Below, in pieces: positions 42,594 through 52,043 of a stretch of 64,000 nt of DNA. This stretch comes from Pseudomonas sp. PB101. GTDB lineage: Bacteria > Pseudomonadota > Gammaproteobacteria > Pseudomonadales > Pseudomonadaceae. The notes beneath the pieces were generated by a model. The model searched no databases. It was not told the origin of the DNA and was given only the letters and a program-made list of their open reading frames with translations. The translations under genes were made by a program, and so were the position numbers. Every line of letters begins with the position of its first letter. The stretch's first letter is position 1. Location: NCBI RefSeq assembly GCF_009764265.1, contig NZ_RWIR01000020.1:1-64000 (forward strand), written 5' to 3'.

Positions 42594-42827
42594 ATGACCG
42601 TGCGCATCGAGAATCAGACCTGCTTTTTCACCACTGACAATGGCGAATACATTCGTCTGTGTCCCGACGTGACCGTCGTCACCGACGGTGCCAAAGCCAT
42701 GTCGGCGGTGGACATTGAAGACCACCGCATCTATATCACCGAAGCCGAGGCCGATGCCTTGACCGTCGCGGGCGCGGTGGATGGACGCAGGCACTTGAAA
42801 GCCAGCGACAGTGATTCGGTGATTTGA
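42594..42827 (+). CDS. DUF3203 family small protein
   Basis: This 77-residue cytosolic protein has blocks MTVRIENQTCFFTTDNGEYI, IYITEAEADALTVAGAVDGR and RRHLKAS that match the Pseudomonas DUF3203 family. AAAAGGA lies seven bases before the ATG. No signal peptide or membrane segment is present. The function is unknown. It stands alone between mgtC and ccoG. Confidence 0.78.
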   Translation: MTVRIENQTCFFTTDNGEYIRLCPDVTVVTDGAKAMSAVDIEDHRIYITEAEADALTVAGAVDGRRHLKASDSDSVI

Positions 42828-43022
42828 CTGACCTGGATCAGCATCCGCTGCCGCTGTTTGGAACCGGTGTTTGCACCCTGTTACAGCGGGTGTTTCAACT
42901 TGTCGCAGAGGCTGCGGGCAGCCCCATCTGATCCGCTTTTTAATGCAATACCTGAGTCTGTTATGCAAACAGATCGCCGCTCATAGTGCTCATGCCTGAT
43001 GGAGGCTGATGAGCGATAGACC

Positions 43023-44435
43023 ATGAGCGAGAGAATCCCCGTCCGAACCGTAGAAACCTTCGAGCCTTTGCGCCCAAAGACAAAGGCCAAAACCAGCGAC
43101 AACCTGATCCACACCCGCAGCTTCACCGGGCTGTTCCGCACCCTGCGCATCAGCGGCGCGGGTTTTCTGTTTTTGCTGTTCTTCGGCACCGTGTGGCTGA
43201 ACTGGGGCGGCCGCCAGGCGGTGCTCTGGGATCTTTCCGAAAGCAAATTCCATATCTTTGGCGCGACGTTCTGGCCGCAGGATTTCATTCTGCTCTCGGC
43301 GCTGTTGATCATCGCCGCGTTCGGCCTGTTTGCGATCACCGTGTTCGCAGGGCGGGTCTGGTGCGGTTACACCTGTCCGCAAAGTTCGTGGACCTGGATC
43401 TTCATGTGGTGCGAGAAGATCACCGAGGGCGAGCGTAACCAACGGATCAAGCTGCAAGCCGCGCCGTGGGGCCTGAACAAACTGATGCGTCGCGCGGCCA
43501 AGCACACCTTGTGGCTGGCCATCAGCCTGTTGACCGGCCTGACCTTCGTCGGCTACTTCACCCCGATCCGGCCGCTGGCCGAAGAACTGCTGAGCTTGCA
43601 AATGAGCGGCGTCAGTCTGTTCTGGGTGCTGTTTTTTACCGGCGCCACCTACATCAACGCCGGCTGGCTGCGAGAAGCGGTGTGCATGCACATGTGCCCC
43701 TACGCGCGGTTCCAGAGCGTGATGTTCGACAAGGACACCCTGACCATTTCCTACGACGTGGCCCGGGGCGAAAACCGTGGCCCGCGCAAGCGCGAGGTCA
43801 AGCCCGCCGAGGTCGGTCTGGGCGATTGCATCGATTGCCAGCTCTGCGTCCAGGTCTGCCCGACCGGCATCGATATCCGCGATGGCTTGCAGATGGAGTG
43901 CATCGGTTGCGCCGCGTGCATCGACGCCTGCGATTCGATCATGGACAAAATGGGCTACGCCCCGGGGTTGATCAGCTATACCTCCGAGCATCAGTTGCAG
44001 GGGGGCAAGACACACCTGCTGCGTCCGCGCCTGATCGGCTACACCGCCGTGCTATTGGTGATGATCGCCGCCCTGGTGGTGGCGCTGGTGGAGCGCCCCA
44101 TGGTCTCGCTCGACGTCAGCAAGGACCGTGGCCTGTTCCGCGAGAACAGCCAGGGGCAGATCGAAAACATCTACAGTCTGAAAGTGATCAACAAGACCCA
44201 GCAGCGTCAGGACTATCGATTGAGCCTGGTCGATGCCGATGATTTCGAGCTGCAAGGCAAGACCGAGTTGAGCCTGGCGCCGGGGGAAATTGTCGATGTG
44301 CCGGTGTCGGTGGCGATGCTCACGGAGCGTCCCGCCAGCAGTTCGCAGAGCATTGGTTTCAAGGTGATCGACAGCGATGAGCCTGGCGTCTTCAGCGTGG
44401 CGAAGAGCCGGTTTGTTGCGCCGATGAATCGCTGA
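43023..44435 (+). CDS. ccoG: CcoG, cytochrome cbb3 oxidase accessory cupric reductase
   Basis: This 470-residue membrane-bound polyferredoxin is needed for copper supply to cbb3 oxidase. The transmembrane segments include GAGFLFLLFFGTVWLNWGG, and membrane-side cysteine motifs are CGYTCPQSSW and CMHMCPYARF. A dicluster ferredoxin domain follows, CIDCQLCVQVCPTG and CIGCAACIDAC. The C-terminal immunoglobulin-like domain (about 360-470) ends in FVAPMNR. It is usually next to ccoNOPQ or ccoHIS, but here those are absent, so it is a detached copy or lies apart from the oxidase genes. Confidence 0.92.
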   Translation: MSERIPVRTVETFEPLRPKTKAKTSDNLIHTRSFTGLFRTLRISGAGFLFLLFFGTVWLNWGGRQAVLWDLSESKFHIFGATFWPQDFILLSALLIIAAFGLFAITVFAGRVWCGYTCPQSSWTWIFMWCEKITEGERNQRIKLQAAPWGLNKLMRRAAKHTLWLAISLLTGLTFVGYFTPIRPLAEELLSLQMSGVSLFWVLFFTGATYINAGWLREAVCMHMCPYARFQSVMFDKDTLTISYDVARGENRGPRKREVKPAEVGLGDCIDCQLCVQVCPTGIDIRDGLQMECIGCAACIDACDSIMDKMGYAPGLISYTSEHQLQGGKTHLLRPRLIGYTAVLLVMIAALVVALVERPMVSLDVSKDRGLFRENSQGQIENIYSLKVINKTQQRQDYRLSLVDADDFELQGKTELSLAPGEIVDVPVSVAMLTERPASSSQSIGFKVIDSDEPGVFSVAKSRFVAPMNR

Positions 44436-44535
44436 GCCTTTAAGATGCTGACCTTTGCGGGATGCGGACTTGGCTTGGCAATGCAATCCACTGTGCCACA
44501 AAAGCTGATTGAATGATTTCCATGACGGGACACCG

Positions 44536-45951
44536 ATGAAACGCTACGAAAAATTCGCCGACGACATCGCAGAACTGATCCGCTCCGGCGTCCTCGGCCC
44601 GGGCCAGCGCGTACCTTCGGTTCGCTACGCCAGCCAGACCTACGGCGTCAGCCCGTCGACGGTGTTCCAGGCCTACTACCTGCTGGAGCGTCGCGGACTG
44701 ATCCGCGCCCGTCCGCGCTCCGGCTACTTCGTCAACGCCCATGCACCACGGCCGTTTTCCGAGCCGGTGATCAGTAGGCAGGTCAACGAGTCCACCGAGG
44801 TCGACGTCAGTGAACTGGTGTTCTCGGTACTCGACTCGATCAAGGACCCGAACACCGTGCCCTTCGGCTCGGCGTTCCCCAGCCCGACGCTGTTCCCGTT
44901 GCAACGCTTGTCCCGTTCCCTGGCCAGCGCCAGCCGCGAAATGGACCCGCGCATGGTCGTCACCGACATGTCGCCGGGCAACCCGCAACTGCGCCGGCAA
45001 ATCGCCCTGCGCTACATGGTCGGCGGGCTGATGCTGCCCATGGAAGAACTGCTGATTACCAACGGCGCGCTGGAAGCCCTCAACCTGTGCCTGCAAGCAG
45101 TGACGGAGCCAGGCGACCTGGTGGCCATCGAAGCCCCGGCGTTCTACGCCTGCCTGCAAGTGCTCGAACGCCTGAAACTCAAAGCCGTGGAAATCCCCGT
45201 GCACCCACGAGACGGCATCGACCTCGGTGTGCTCGAGCAAACTCTGGAGCGCCATCCGATCAAGGCCTGCTGGTGCATGACCAGCTTCCAGAACCCCATG
45301 GGCGCGACCGTGCCCGAGGCCAGGAAACAGCAGCTGGTGGAACTGCTGCGCCGCCACCAGGTGCCGCTGATCGAAGACGATGTCTACGCCGAACTGTATT
45401 ACGGCCAGCAGGCACCGAAACCGGCCAAGGCTTTTGATACCGAAGGGTTGGTGATGCACTGCGGCTCGTTCGCCAAAAGCCTGGCCCCCGGCTACCGCAT
45501 CGGCTGGGTCGCCGCCGGGCGTTATGCACAGAAAATCGAACGGCTGAAACTCATGACCTCGCTGTGTGCATCGATGCCGGCCCAGGCGGCCATCGCCGAT
45601 TACCTGCAACACGGGGGTTATGATCGGCACCTGCGCAAATTGCGCCATGCACTGGAAGATCAGCAAAGCGCCATGCTCGCCGCCATTGCACGCTATTTCC
45701 CCGCCGAGACTCGCGTCAGCCAGCCGGCAGGTGGGTATTTTCTGTGGCTGGAATTACCGTCGCAGATGGATTCGTTGAAGTTGTTTCAGATGGCGTTGGC
45801 ACAGGGGATCAGCATCGCGCCGGGGCCGATCTTTTCGCCGGCGCAGCGGTTCAGGAATTGTATTCGATTGAATTATGGGAGTCCGTGGGATGAGGCTGCG
45901 GAGAAGGCGATGGAGACGTTGGGGCGGATTGTGCGGTCGTTTAACTATTAG
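44536..45951 (+). CDS. MocR-type GntR/aminotransferase regulator
   Basis: This 471-residue fusion has a winged helix of the GntR family at about 1-75 (GQRVPSVRYASQTYGVSPST, then VFQAYYLLERRGLI) and a class I aminotransferase domain (about 100-465). The pyridoxal-phosphate lysine is in HCGSFAKSLAPGYRIGW. MocR proteins use PLP as effector to control amino-acid, taurine or vitamin B6 genes, and aminotransfer activity is usually absent. The ATG at 44536 fits the wHTH start and the usual MocR N-terminus. The target genes cannot be read from the context. Confidence 0.88.
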   Translation: MKRYEKFADDIAELIRSGVLGPGQRVPSVRYASQTYGVSPSTVFQAYYLLERRGLIRARPRSGYFVNAHAPRPFSEPVISRQVNESTEVDVSELVFSVLDSIKDPNTVPFGSAFPSPTLFPLQRLSRSLASASREMDPRMVVTDMSPGNPQLRRQIALRYMVGGLMLPMEELLITNGALEALNLCLQAVTEPGDLVAIEAPAFYACLQVLERLKLKAVEIPVHPRDGIDLGVLEQTLERHPIKACWCMTSFQNPMGATVPEARKQQLVELLRRHQVPLIEDDVYAELYYGQQAPKPAKAFDTEGLVMHCGSFAKSLAPGYRIGWVAAGRYAQKIERLKLMTSLCASMPAQAAIADYLQHGGYDRHLRKLRHALEDQQSAMLAAIARYFPAETRVSQPAGGYFLWLELPSQMDSLKLFQMALAQGISIAPGPIFSPAQRFRNCIRLNYGSPWDEAAEKAMETLGRIVRSFNY

Positions 45952-45991
45952 CAAAATACGTGTCTGCTCGGACAGCTCGAGTTTTCAATTA

Positions 45992-48700
45992 TTAAACTCG
46001 TAACTGCGCATCTCTGCTTAGCGCAAGCGCGAAAGCCATTAGGGTATCCGCATTATGGAGAGCCAGTTGGCGCCTTAATATTGTACTTTTGTTAAATTTA
46101 TCTACCGCATCCGCCTTACTCTTGGTGCCTGTCTTTGACACCAACGCATCATTATCTGCATAAAAACGGCTCACGGGTACAAATTGATCATGCATTATAC
46201 TACTAGAAGTTGACTCCATAAAATCAAGGCTCGCTCCTGTAAAATACCAATAATCACGTGATTCAAAAACCGGGCTTAGGTGAGTCAGCTCATGCCCCAG
46301 TACAAATGCATTTTCCTCCGTCGTTTTCTCTTCAAGAGCCTCGATATCAAAATAAATTTTTCTTTTGATATCGGATAATATGACAAACGCACTTAATTCT
46401 GTGTCTGACATCGCAACTAGTCTTTCTTGATTGTTTTTGACATCCCCAATATCCAACAACATTTGGCGATACCCATTACGAAAATATTCGATATTTTCTG
46501 GGGTAGCCTGCCCAACGCCAAAAAAATTCTCAACGACTTTTATATCAATATGCCCGCTATCAAGTTCGACCATTGCGTAGGTCAACATCTTTTTAAGCTC
46601 TAAAAATGACGCCTCAAGAATTTCTGCAATTTCAGGCAAATGCATTTTTATGTTATCCAACCCTCGCTGCTCCACTCTGCCACGGTCTTGTTTCGATTCA
46701 ATAAAAAAATCAAAAAAGCCCGGTAAATAGCCTTTTTTATCTACAAAAATTACCGGACCATTTCTTACAAACCGATAAAAATTCAACCCATCCACATCCC
46801 CCGCCGGATCCGGACTCAACCAGCGCTGCAACCATGGCGCGTAATACCGCGCCCCGTAATAATAAAGCCCCGTGGCATCGCGCTCCTTGCCGGAATAACG
46901 AATGGTCTTGTACCCGGTTTCCACCTCATGCCGCCCGGCCAGCCACGCCGTGCCACCGAAGGGGTAATACACTTCCTGGCTGATCACCTGCGCTTGGGCA
47001 TCCACTTCAAAGGCACTCGAGCCCAGGTGATCGTCGAAGCAAAACCGCAATTGGTCATTGTCCAGTTCAGCCGGTGGCGGGCTGTCCCAATGCAACAGAC
47101 GCACGGTGCAGCGGCCGGCCTGAATGCTGACTACTTGCAGCTGTTCCCCGGTGGCGCTGTTGCTGTGCAGTTCGAGGCCCGGCAGATAACGCACCTCGGC
47201 GGTGTGGACGATGGACTTTGCTGCGCTCCTGCGGATTTTGCGCAGGCGCGTGCCTTCGCTGTCGTACACATAGCGTTCCAGGTCGTCAGCGCCATCGACC
47301 CGAGCGACCTGTGTGACTTGGGCCAGCTGATTGCGCCCATTCCACTGCAAACCTTGCCCGGGTTGCAGTTCCAAGAGGTTGCCACGAGCGTCGAACGACT
47401 CGTCAACGTCGGATTGAGTTGAGTGGACCCTGACGCTGCGATTGCTCAGCGCGGCGACGCGCATGCTCAAGGTATCGCCCACCGCGCCCTGATGAATGCG
47501 CTGCAACAGATTGCCCGCTTCGTCGTACTGGTAGGTTTCGCTGTAGTTGCACCAGCGGCTGCCATCCGGCGGGCCGAAGGCCTGCCACTCCGGCAAGGCG
47601 GGACCCAATGAGGGTTTGGCACTTTCCCAACCGGTCGCGCTGTTCAATTGGTACAGCGTGTCGTAGGTAAAGCGCCGCACGGGTTCGATGCGCTGATTGG
47701 CAAAATGCTGGATGGGCAACGCGGCGTCGGCGATTTCGGTGATGTTGCCGGCCGGGTCGTAACCGTAGCTCAACTTCTGCAAAAAGCTCTGATCCGGGCC
47801 TTGTGTGGCGAGCAGAATCAAATGTTCATTGGCTGGGTCATACGCGCAGGTCGTGCGCATGCCATTGCCGGCGAGCTCATGTTCAACCTGGCCTGAAGCG
47901 CTGTAGTGGATGGCACTGACCAGGGTATCGACGCGGCTCTGCCCGGACCGTTGCAGCCCCACCGAGCGCAACTGACCGGCGCGATCTTGCGCAAAGTGCT
48001 GGCGATGACCTTTGGTGTCGGTTTGCGTGATCAGTTCGCCCGACGGCGCATAGGTCCACCACGTCTGGGCGCCATTACCCGGTTCCAGCAATTGGTCACG
48101 GGCAGCTTCAACGACGGGCCAGTCGACCGGATCGAGATCACTCAGAAAATGCCGGACATCGCCCAGGATCGCGGCCGACAGTCCGTAGTCACTGAGCAAG
48201 CGAGTACCCGCCGGGTCGTCCTGGTGGATGGGTTGGCCACAGAGGTTATGCCGGGCGTGATCGTCCGAAACGCCCCCGAACGTCATGCGCTCGACGCAGC
48301 GCTCGGGTTCATCCAAAACCTGCTCATGCACCGCAACAGGCCGCAGCAATGGATCATGCTCGCTGCGACGATGCCAGCCACGTTGGTCCCATGCCTCAAG
48401 CGCCTGCCCCGCCGCACCCGGCAACCCGAGTTGCCAACCGGCATCGACGCTGTCGCTGCACAGCGCCTGCCCCGTCAGGTTATGGATCGTGGTCAGGTTC
48501 GCCGGCACCTGGACATCGTTCTGACGCAAGGCAAACAATCGCGGATCGCGCTGTTGAACCAGGCGGCCAAGCGGATCGAAAACCTGATGCGTGACTCGCG
48601 CCGTAACCGGTTCAGCCACCGCCTGCCGAAAATACGCCACCGCACGAACGGCTAAACCGCGTGGGTCAACAACACTGATCGATGGCGTGTGCGCGTTCAA
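45992..48700 (-). CDS. TccC-like RHS protein 4 with M35/aspzincin-like protease tip
   Basis: This 902-residue TccC-type protein uses a TTG start, since no ATG fits the conserved N-terminus TPSISVVDPRGLAVRAVAYF. The RHS chassis (about 1-657) ends in RYSGKERDATGLYYYGARYY and IFVDKKGY (D654-G657). The AT-rich tip, 658-902, has the zinc-protease motif H803-E-L-T-H807 in VLGHELTHLSP, a following D816 (RDYWY) in the position of the third aspzincin ligand, and a terminal NADTL block (883-887) like the NADxY of M35 peptidases. A deuterolysin-like metallo-endopeptidase effector is the best reading. Confidence 0.87.
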   Translation of the reverse strand: MNAHTPSISVVDPRGLAVRAVAYFRQAVAEPVTARVTHQVFDPLGRLVQQRDPRLFALRQNDVQVPANLTTIHNLTGQALCSDSVDAGWQLGLPGAAGQALEAWDQRGWHRRSEHDPLLRPVAVHEQVLDEPERCVERMTFGGVSDDHARHNLCGQPIHQDDPAGTRLLSDYGLSAAILGDVRHFLSDLDPVDWPVVEAARDQLLEPGNGAQTWWTYAPSGELITQTDTKGHRQHFAQDRAGQLRSVGLQRSGQSRVDTLVSAIHYSASGQVEHELAGNGMRTTCAYDPANEHLILLATQGPDQSFLQKLSYGYDPAGNITEIADAALPIQHFANQRIEPVRRFTYDTLYQLNSATGWESAKPSLGPALPEWQAFGPPDGSRWCNYSETYQYDEAGNLLQRIHQGAVGDTLSMRVAALSNRSVRVHSTQSDVDESFDARGNLLELQPGQGLQWNGRNQLAQVTQVARVDGADDLERYVYDSEGTRLRKIRRSAAKSIVHTAEVRYLPGLELHSNSATGEQLQVVSIQAGRCTVRLLHWDSPPPAELDNDQLRFCFDDHLGSSAFEVDAQAQVISQEVYYPFGGTAWLAGRHEVETGYKTIRYSGKERDATGLYYYGARYYAPWLQRWLSPDPAGDVDGLNFYRFVRNGPVIFVDKKGYLPGFFDFFIESKQDRGRVEQRGLDNIKMHLPEIAEILEASFLELKKMLTYAMVELDSGHIDIKVVENFFGVGQATPENIEYFRNGYRQMLLDIGDVKNNQERLVAMSDTELSAFVILSDIKRKIYFDIEALEEKTTEENAFVLGHELTHLSPVFESRDYWYFTGASLDFMESTSSSIMHDQFVPVSRFYADNDALVSKTGTKSKADAVDKFNKSTILRRQLALHNADTLMAFALALSRDAQLRV

Positions 48701-48754
48701 GTCGAGGCGGCCCTTTAAAGACTACCGCGAATTTAGGCGCTTCCCGGAACGAAC

Positions 48755-48780
48755 GTCTACTGTCAGGAATGACAGTAGAC
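48755..48780 (-). promoter_or_regulatory. RHS leader hairpin, copy 4
   Basis: GTCTACTGTCA-GGAA-TGACAGTAGAC is a perfect inverted repeat with 11-bp arms. Its core, read on the - strand as CTGTCA-TTCC-TGACAG, matches the three hairpins before RHS genes 1-3. It ends 59 nt before the TTG start at 48700, a spacing close to the others. Confidence 0.65.
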
Positions 48781-48796
48781 AACCCACGTATTCTTC

Positions 48797-49543
48797 CTAG
48801 CGACCACCACCAAGATCAACAAACGTCCCCGTCGCATAAGAAGCCTTGTCCGACAGCAACCAGACAATCGCCTCCGCCACTTCATCCGGCCGCCCGCCAC
48901 GGGCCATCGGGATCGCCGACTCCAGTTTGCTGACCCGGTCCGGGTCACCGCTCAAGGCGTGGAAATCGGTGTAGATGTAGCCCGGGCGCACCGCATTGAC
49001 CCGAATCCCCTCGCCCGCCACTTCCTTGGACAGGCCGATGGTGAACGAGTCCAGCGCGCCTTTGGAGGCCGCGTAGTCGACGTATTCGTTGGGCGAGCCC
49101 AAGCGGGAGGCCACCGACGACACGTTGACGATGCTGCCGCCCTGCCCGCCGTGTTTGGGCGACATGCGCAGGATCGCGTGCTTGGCGCAGAGGATCGGCG
49201 CCAGGACGTTGGTTTTCATGATTTTGAGGATGCGGAACTCGGACATCTCGTCGACCCGGGACTTTTGCCCGACTGTGCCGGCGTTGTTCACCAGCGCAGT
49301 GACCCGGCCCAGTTCACTGTCTACCCGATGGAACAGCGCGATGACTTCGTCTTCGATGCTGACGTCGGCGCGTACCGCAATGGCCTGCGCACCGAGGGCG
49401 CGGACTTGCTCCAGCACGCCGAGCGCCGCCTGTTCGTCGGCCTGGAAGTTGATGCAGATCCGATAGCCCTGTGCGGCGGCCAACAACGCGGTGGCGGCCC
49501 CAATGCCACGGCTGCCGCCGGTGATGACGATGACTTTGTCCAT
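48797..49543 (-). CDS. Short-chain dehydrogenase/reductase (YgfF-like)
   Basis: This 248-residue SDR oxidoreductase has the NAD(P) site TGGSRGIG at about 8-15, the structural motif NNAG, and the catalytic set serine (NVSSVAS) with YVDYAASKG (Tyr-x-x-x-Lys as YAASK). It follows E. coli YgfF closely, for example in RLGSPNEYVDYAASKGA and IRVNAVRPGYIYTDFH. The ATG at 49543 follows GGGGAAAG. The substrate is unknown, and glucose-1-dehydrogenase-like or acyl-reductase activities are common among relatives. Confidence 0.88.
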   Translation of the reverse strand: MDKVIVITGGSRGIGAATALLAAAQGYRICINFQADEQAALGVLEQVRALGAQAIAVRADVSIEDEVIALFHRVDSELGRVTALVNNAGTVGQKSRVDEMSEFRILKIMKTNVLAPILCAKHAILRMSPKHGGQGGSIVNVSSVASRLGSPNEYVDYAASKGALDSFTIGLSKEVAGEGIRVNAVRPGYIYTDFHALSGDPDRVSKLESAIPMARGGRPDEVAEAIVWLLSDKASYATGTFVDLGGGR

Positions 49544-49628
49544 GCGAGCTTTCCCCCAATCAAAGCTTAAGCGGTCGGGGGCAAGAATAACCGTCATTGG
49601 CGGTTTTTGCATGGACTCACATCAACTG

Positions 49629-51746
49629 TCATGTCATCGACATTTCGCGCCCGGCACCGGCTTTCAACTCCTCGAGCAATTGCTCACCGCGATGGATCTC
49701 CACCATGAAGCCTGCGGCCGGCAGCGGATGCCCCAGCAAGTAACCCTGCAACGAGTCGCAACCGAGTTGAGTCAGGAAGTCTTGCTGCGAGTCCGTCTCC
49801 ACGCCTTCGGCAACGATGCGCAACCCCAACGCCTGGCCGAGGGCAACGATGGCCGAAACGATGGCGGCGTCATCGCTGTCGCGCTCCAGGTCGCGGACAA
49901 AACCGCGATCGATCTTCAGTTCGTTGGCCGGCAGGCGCTTGAGGTACATCAGGCTCGAATAGCCGGTGCCAAAATCGTCGATGGACAGGTCGACGCCCAT
50001 TTCCGAGAGTTCCTGAAGCACCGTCATGCTCGCATCGGCGTCGCTCATGGCCGTGGTTTCGGTGATTTCCAGGGTCAGGCTGTTGGCCGGAAGATGGTGA
50101 GTGGCCAAGGCCTTGGCGACGCTCTGGACCAGTCCGGCATGGCAAAACTGAATGGCCGACAGGTTCACCGCGATGCGCCAATCGGTGTAGCCCAGCACGT
50201 ACCACTCGCGCATCTGACGGCATGCTTCGTTGAGCACCCACTCGCCGATCGGAATGATCAGGCCGGTCTTTTCCGCCAGTTCGATGAATTTGTCCGGCAG
50301 CAGCATTCCCTGCGTCGGGTGTTCCCAGCGTAACAAGGCCTCGGCGCCCACAGGCCGGCCATTGGCGGCGTCGAACTTGGGCTGGTAATACAGGCTGAAT
50401 TCCTGATGCTCCACGGCATTGCGCAGGTCCTGGAGCAATTGCAGCTGTTTGCGCGCGTTGCTGTTCATCGAGGCATCGAAAAAGCTGTAGCCGTTTTTAC
50501 CCGCGCCCTTGGCGTGGTACATCGCCGCGTCGGCGTTCATCAGCAATTCCTGGGCGGACTGGCCGTTACCCGGGTAGAGCGCGATGCCGACGCTGGCGGA
50601 AATGTGCAAATCATGTTCGGTCACCCGGAACGCCCGCGCGATCAGCCCGACCTGACGGGCCGCGAGGTTCAAGGCGTCGTTCTGTTCGCTCAATTGCACC
50701 AGCAACACGAACTCATCGCCGCCGATCCGCGCGAGGGTGTCCTGGCTGCGCAGGTCTTCGCGCAGACGCTGGGCGACTTCGCGCAACAGCAGATCACCCA
50801 TGTGGTGGCCGAAGGCATCGTTGACCGGTTTGAAGCCGTCCAGGTCGATGAACATCAGGGCAAAGCAGCCCCCCTCTTCCCGGACGCGCGACATGGCCTG
50901 ATCGATTCGATCGGCGAGCAGCGTCCGGTTCGGCAGCCCGGTCAGGGTGTCATGCAGGGCCAGTTGGGTGAGTTCACGGTTGGCCTCGGTCAGCGAATGC
51001 GCCAGGCTCGCGGTGCGGGCCTCCATGCGGGCATCGAGCACAGAGGTCAGCAAGGCGATGCTCAGCACCGCCAGCGTGGTGATCAGAACGAGGTTGTCCA
51101 GGCCCTTGCCGCTCAGGCCATCGAGCGCCGCACCGCAAAAACTGCCATCGGCAAAACGTGCGGCGGCCATGCCGGTGTAGTGCATGCCGACGATGGCGAT
51201 GCCCATGATCACCGCGGCACCGCCACGGATCAGACGAACATAAGGCGTGTGCTGGCGCAGATGGAAAGCGATCCACAATGCCGCACCCGATGCACCGACC
51301 GCGATCATCAGCGAAGCGCCGAACAGCGTCGGGTCGTAGTCGATGCCCGGTTGCATGCGCATGGCGGCCATGCCGGTATAATGCATCGCGCTGATACCGG
51401 CGCCCATGACCAGCGCGCCAAAGGCCAGTTGCCAGGCCGGCAGTTGCGGTTGGCTGACCAGCCACAGGGCAAAACCGCTGGAGAGCACGCCGATCAGCAG
51501 CGATAACAGGGTGATTGCGCCGTCGTAGCCCAGGTCGATCGGCAGCTTGAACGCAAGCATGCCGATAAAGTGCATCGACCAGATGCCGACGCCCATGGCG
51601 ATGGCCCCGCCCGCGGTCCACAAATGCACGGCGCGGCCCTTGGCGGTGGCAATGCGTCCGGTCAGGTCGAGTGCAGTGTATGAGGCGAGAATCGCTACGC
51701 AGAGCGAAATGATAACCAGGGTGGGGGAATAGCTACCGATGAGCAT
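49629..51746 (-). CDS. MHYT-GGDEF-EAL cyclic-di-GMP protein (MucR/NbdA type)
   Basis: This 705-residue membrane protein has an N-terminal MHYT sensor domain with seven hydrophobic segments (about 1-225) holding the motifs MHFIGM and MHYTGM (twice), proposed to bind copper and sense oxygen, NO or CO. A GGDEF domain follows (about 265-425, RIGGDEFVLL intact), then an EAL domain (about 440-690, GAEALLRW and DDFGTGYSSL intact). Both catalytic motifs look active, so it may both make and degrade c-di-GMP. The architecture and opening MLIGSYSPTLV resemble P. aeruginosa MucR. It is monocistronic. Confidence 0.92.
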   Translation of the reverse strand: MLIGSYSPTLVIISLCVAILASYTALDLTGRIATAKGRAVHLWTAGGAIAMGVGIWSMHFIGMLAFKLPIDLGYDGAITLLSLLIGVLSSGFALWLVSQPQLPAWQLAFGALVMGAGISAMHYTGMAAMRMQPGIDYDPTLFGASLMIAVGASGAALWIAFHLRQHTPYVRLIRGGAAVIMGIAIVGMHYTGMAAARFADGSFCGAALDGLSGKGLDNLVLITTLAVLSIALLTSVLDARMEARTASLAHSLTEANRELTQLALHDTLTGLPNRTLLADRIDQAMSRVREEGGCFALMFIDLDGFKPVNDAFGHHMGDLLLREVAQRLREDLRSQDTLARIGGDEFVLLVQLSEQNDALNLAARQVGLIARAFRVTEHDLHISASVGIALYPGNGQSAQELLMNADAAMYHAKGAGKNGYSFFDASMNSNARKQLQLLQDLRNAVEHQEFSLYYQPKFDAANGRPVGAEALLRWEHPTQGMLLPDKFIELAEKTGLIIPIGEWVLNEACRQMREWYVLGYTDWRIAVNLSAIQFCHAGLVQSVAKALATHHLPANSLTLEITETTAMSDADASMTVLQELSEMGVDLSIDDFGTGYSSLMYLKRLPANELKIDRGFVRDLERDSDDAAIVSAIVALGQALGLRIVAEGVETDSQQDFLTQLGCDSLQGYLLGHPLPAAGFMVEIHRGEQLLEELKAGAGREMSMT

Positions 51747-51926
51747 GGGGACTTCTCGCGAATGCCCCTGTTAATGGTATTGATTCTCGCTGGGGGGCAA
51801 ATGCGGGGATTGTACTGATTCCAAATGAGAACGCACTCACAAAATGAGCAAAAGGCCATCAGGCCGATGAAACGCCTGTTTTAAGGTTTTACATTAACTC
51901 GCTTCAAGCTGCTGGCGCCACAAAAC

Positions 51927-52017
51927 CTGTGGGAGCGAGCTTGCTCGCGATGGCTGCGTCACATTCAGCATAGATGTTGCCTGACCCACCGCTATCGCGA
52001 GCAAGCTCGCTCCCACT
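51927..52017. repeat. REPIN downstream of opmB
   Basis: CCTGTGGGAGCGAGCTTGCT at 51927 faces ATCGCGAGCAAGCTCGCTCC ending at about 52013. It lies in the 297-bp gap between the c-di-GMP gene start and the end of the mux operon. The remaining bases near 51840-51900 are AT-rich and may hold the promoter of the c-di-GMP gene. Confidence 0.85.
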
Positions 52018-52043
52018 GGGATGGCAGCGTGCGTTAGATTGCG

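Noticed and set aside
42828..43022. Anr/Fnr box before ccoG
   Set aside because: TTGAC...ATCAG is present, but the half-sites are imperfect and 8 bp apart instead of 4.
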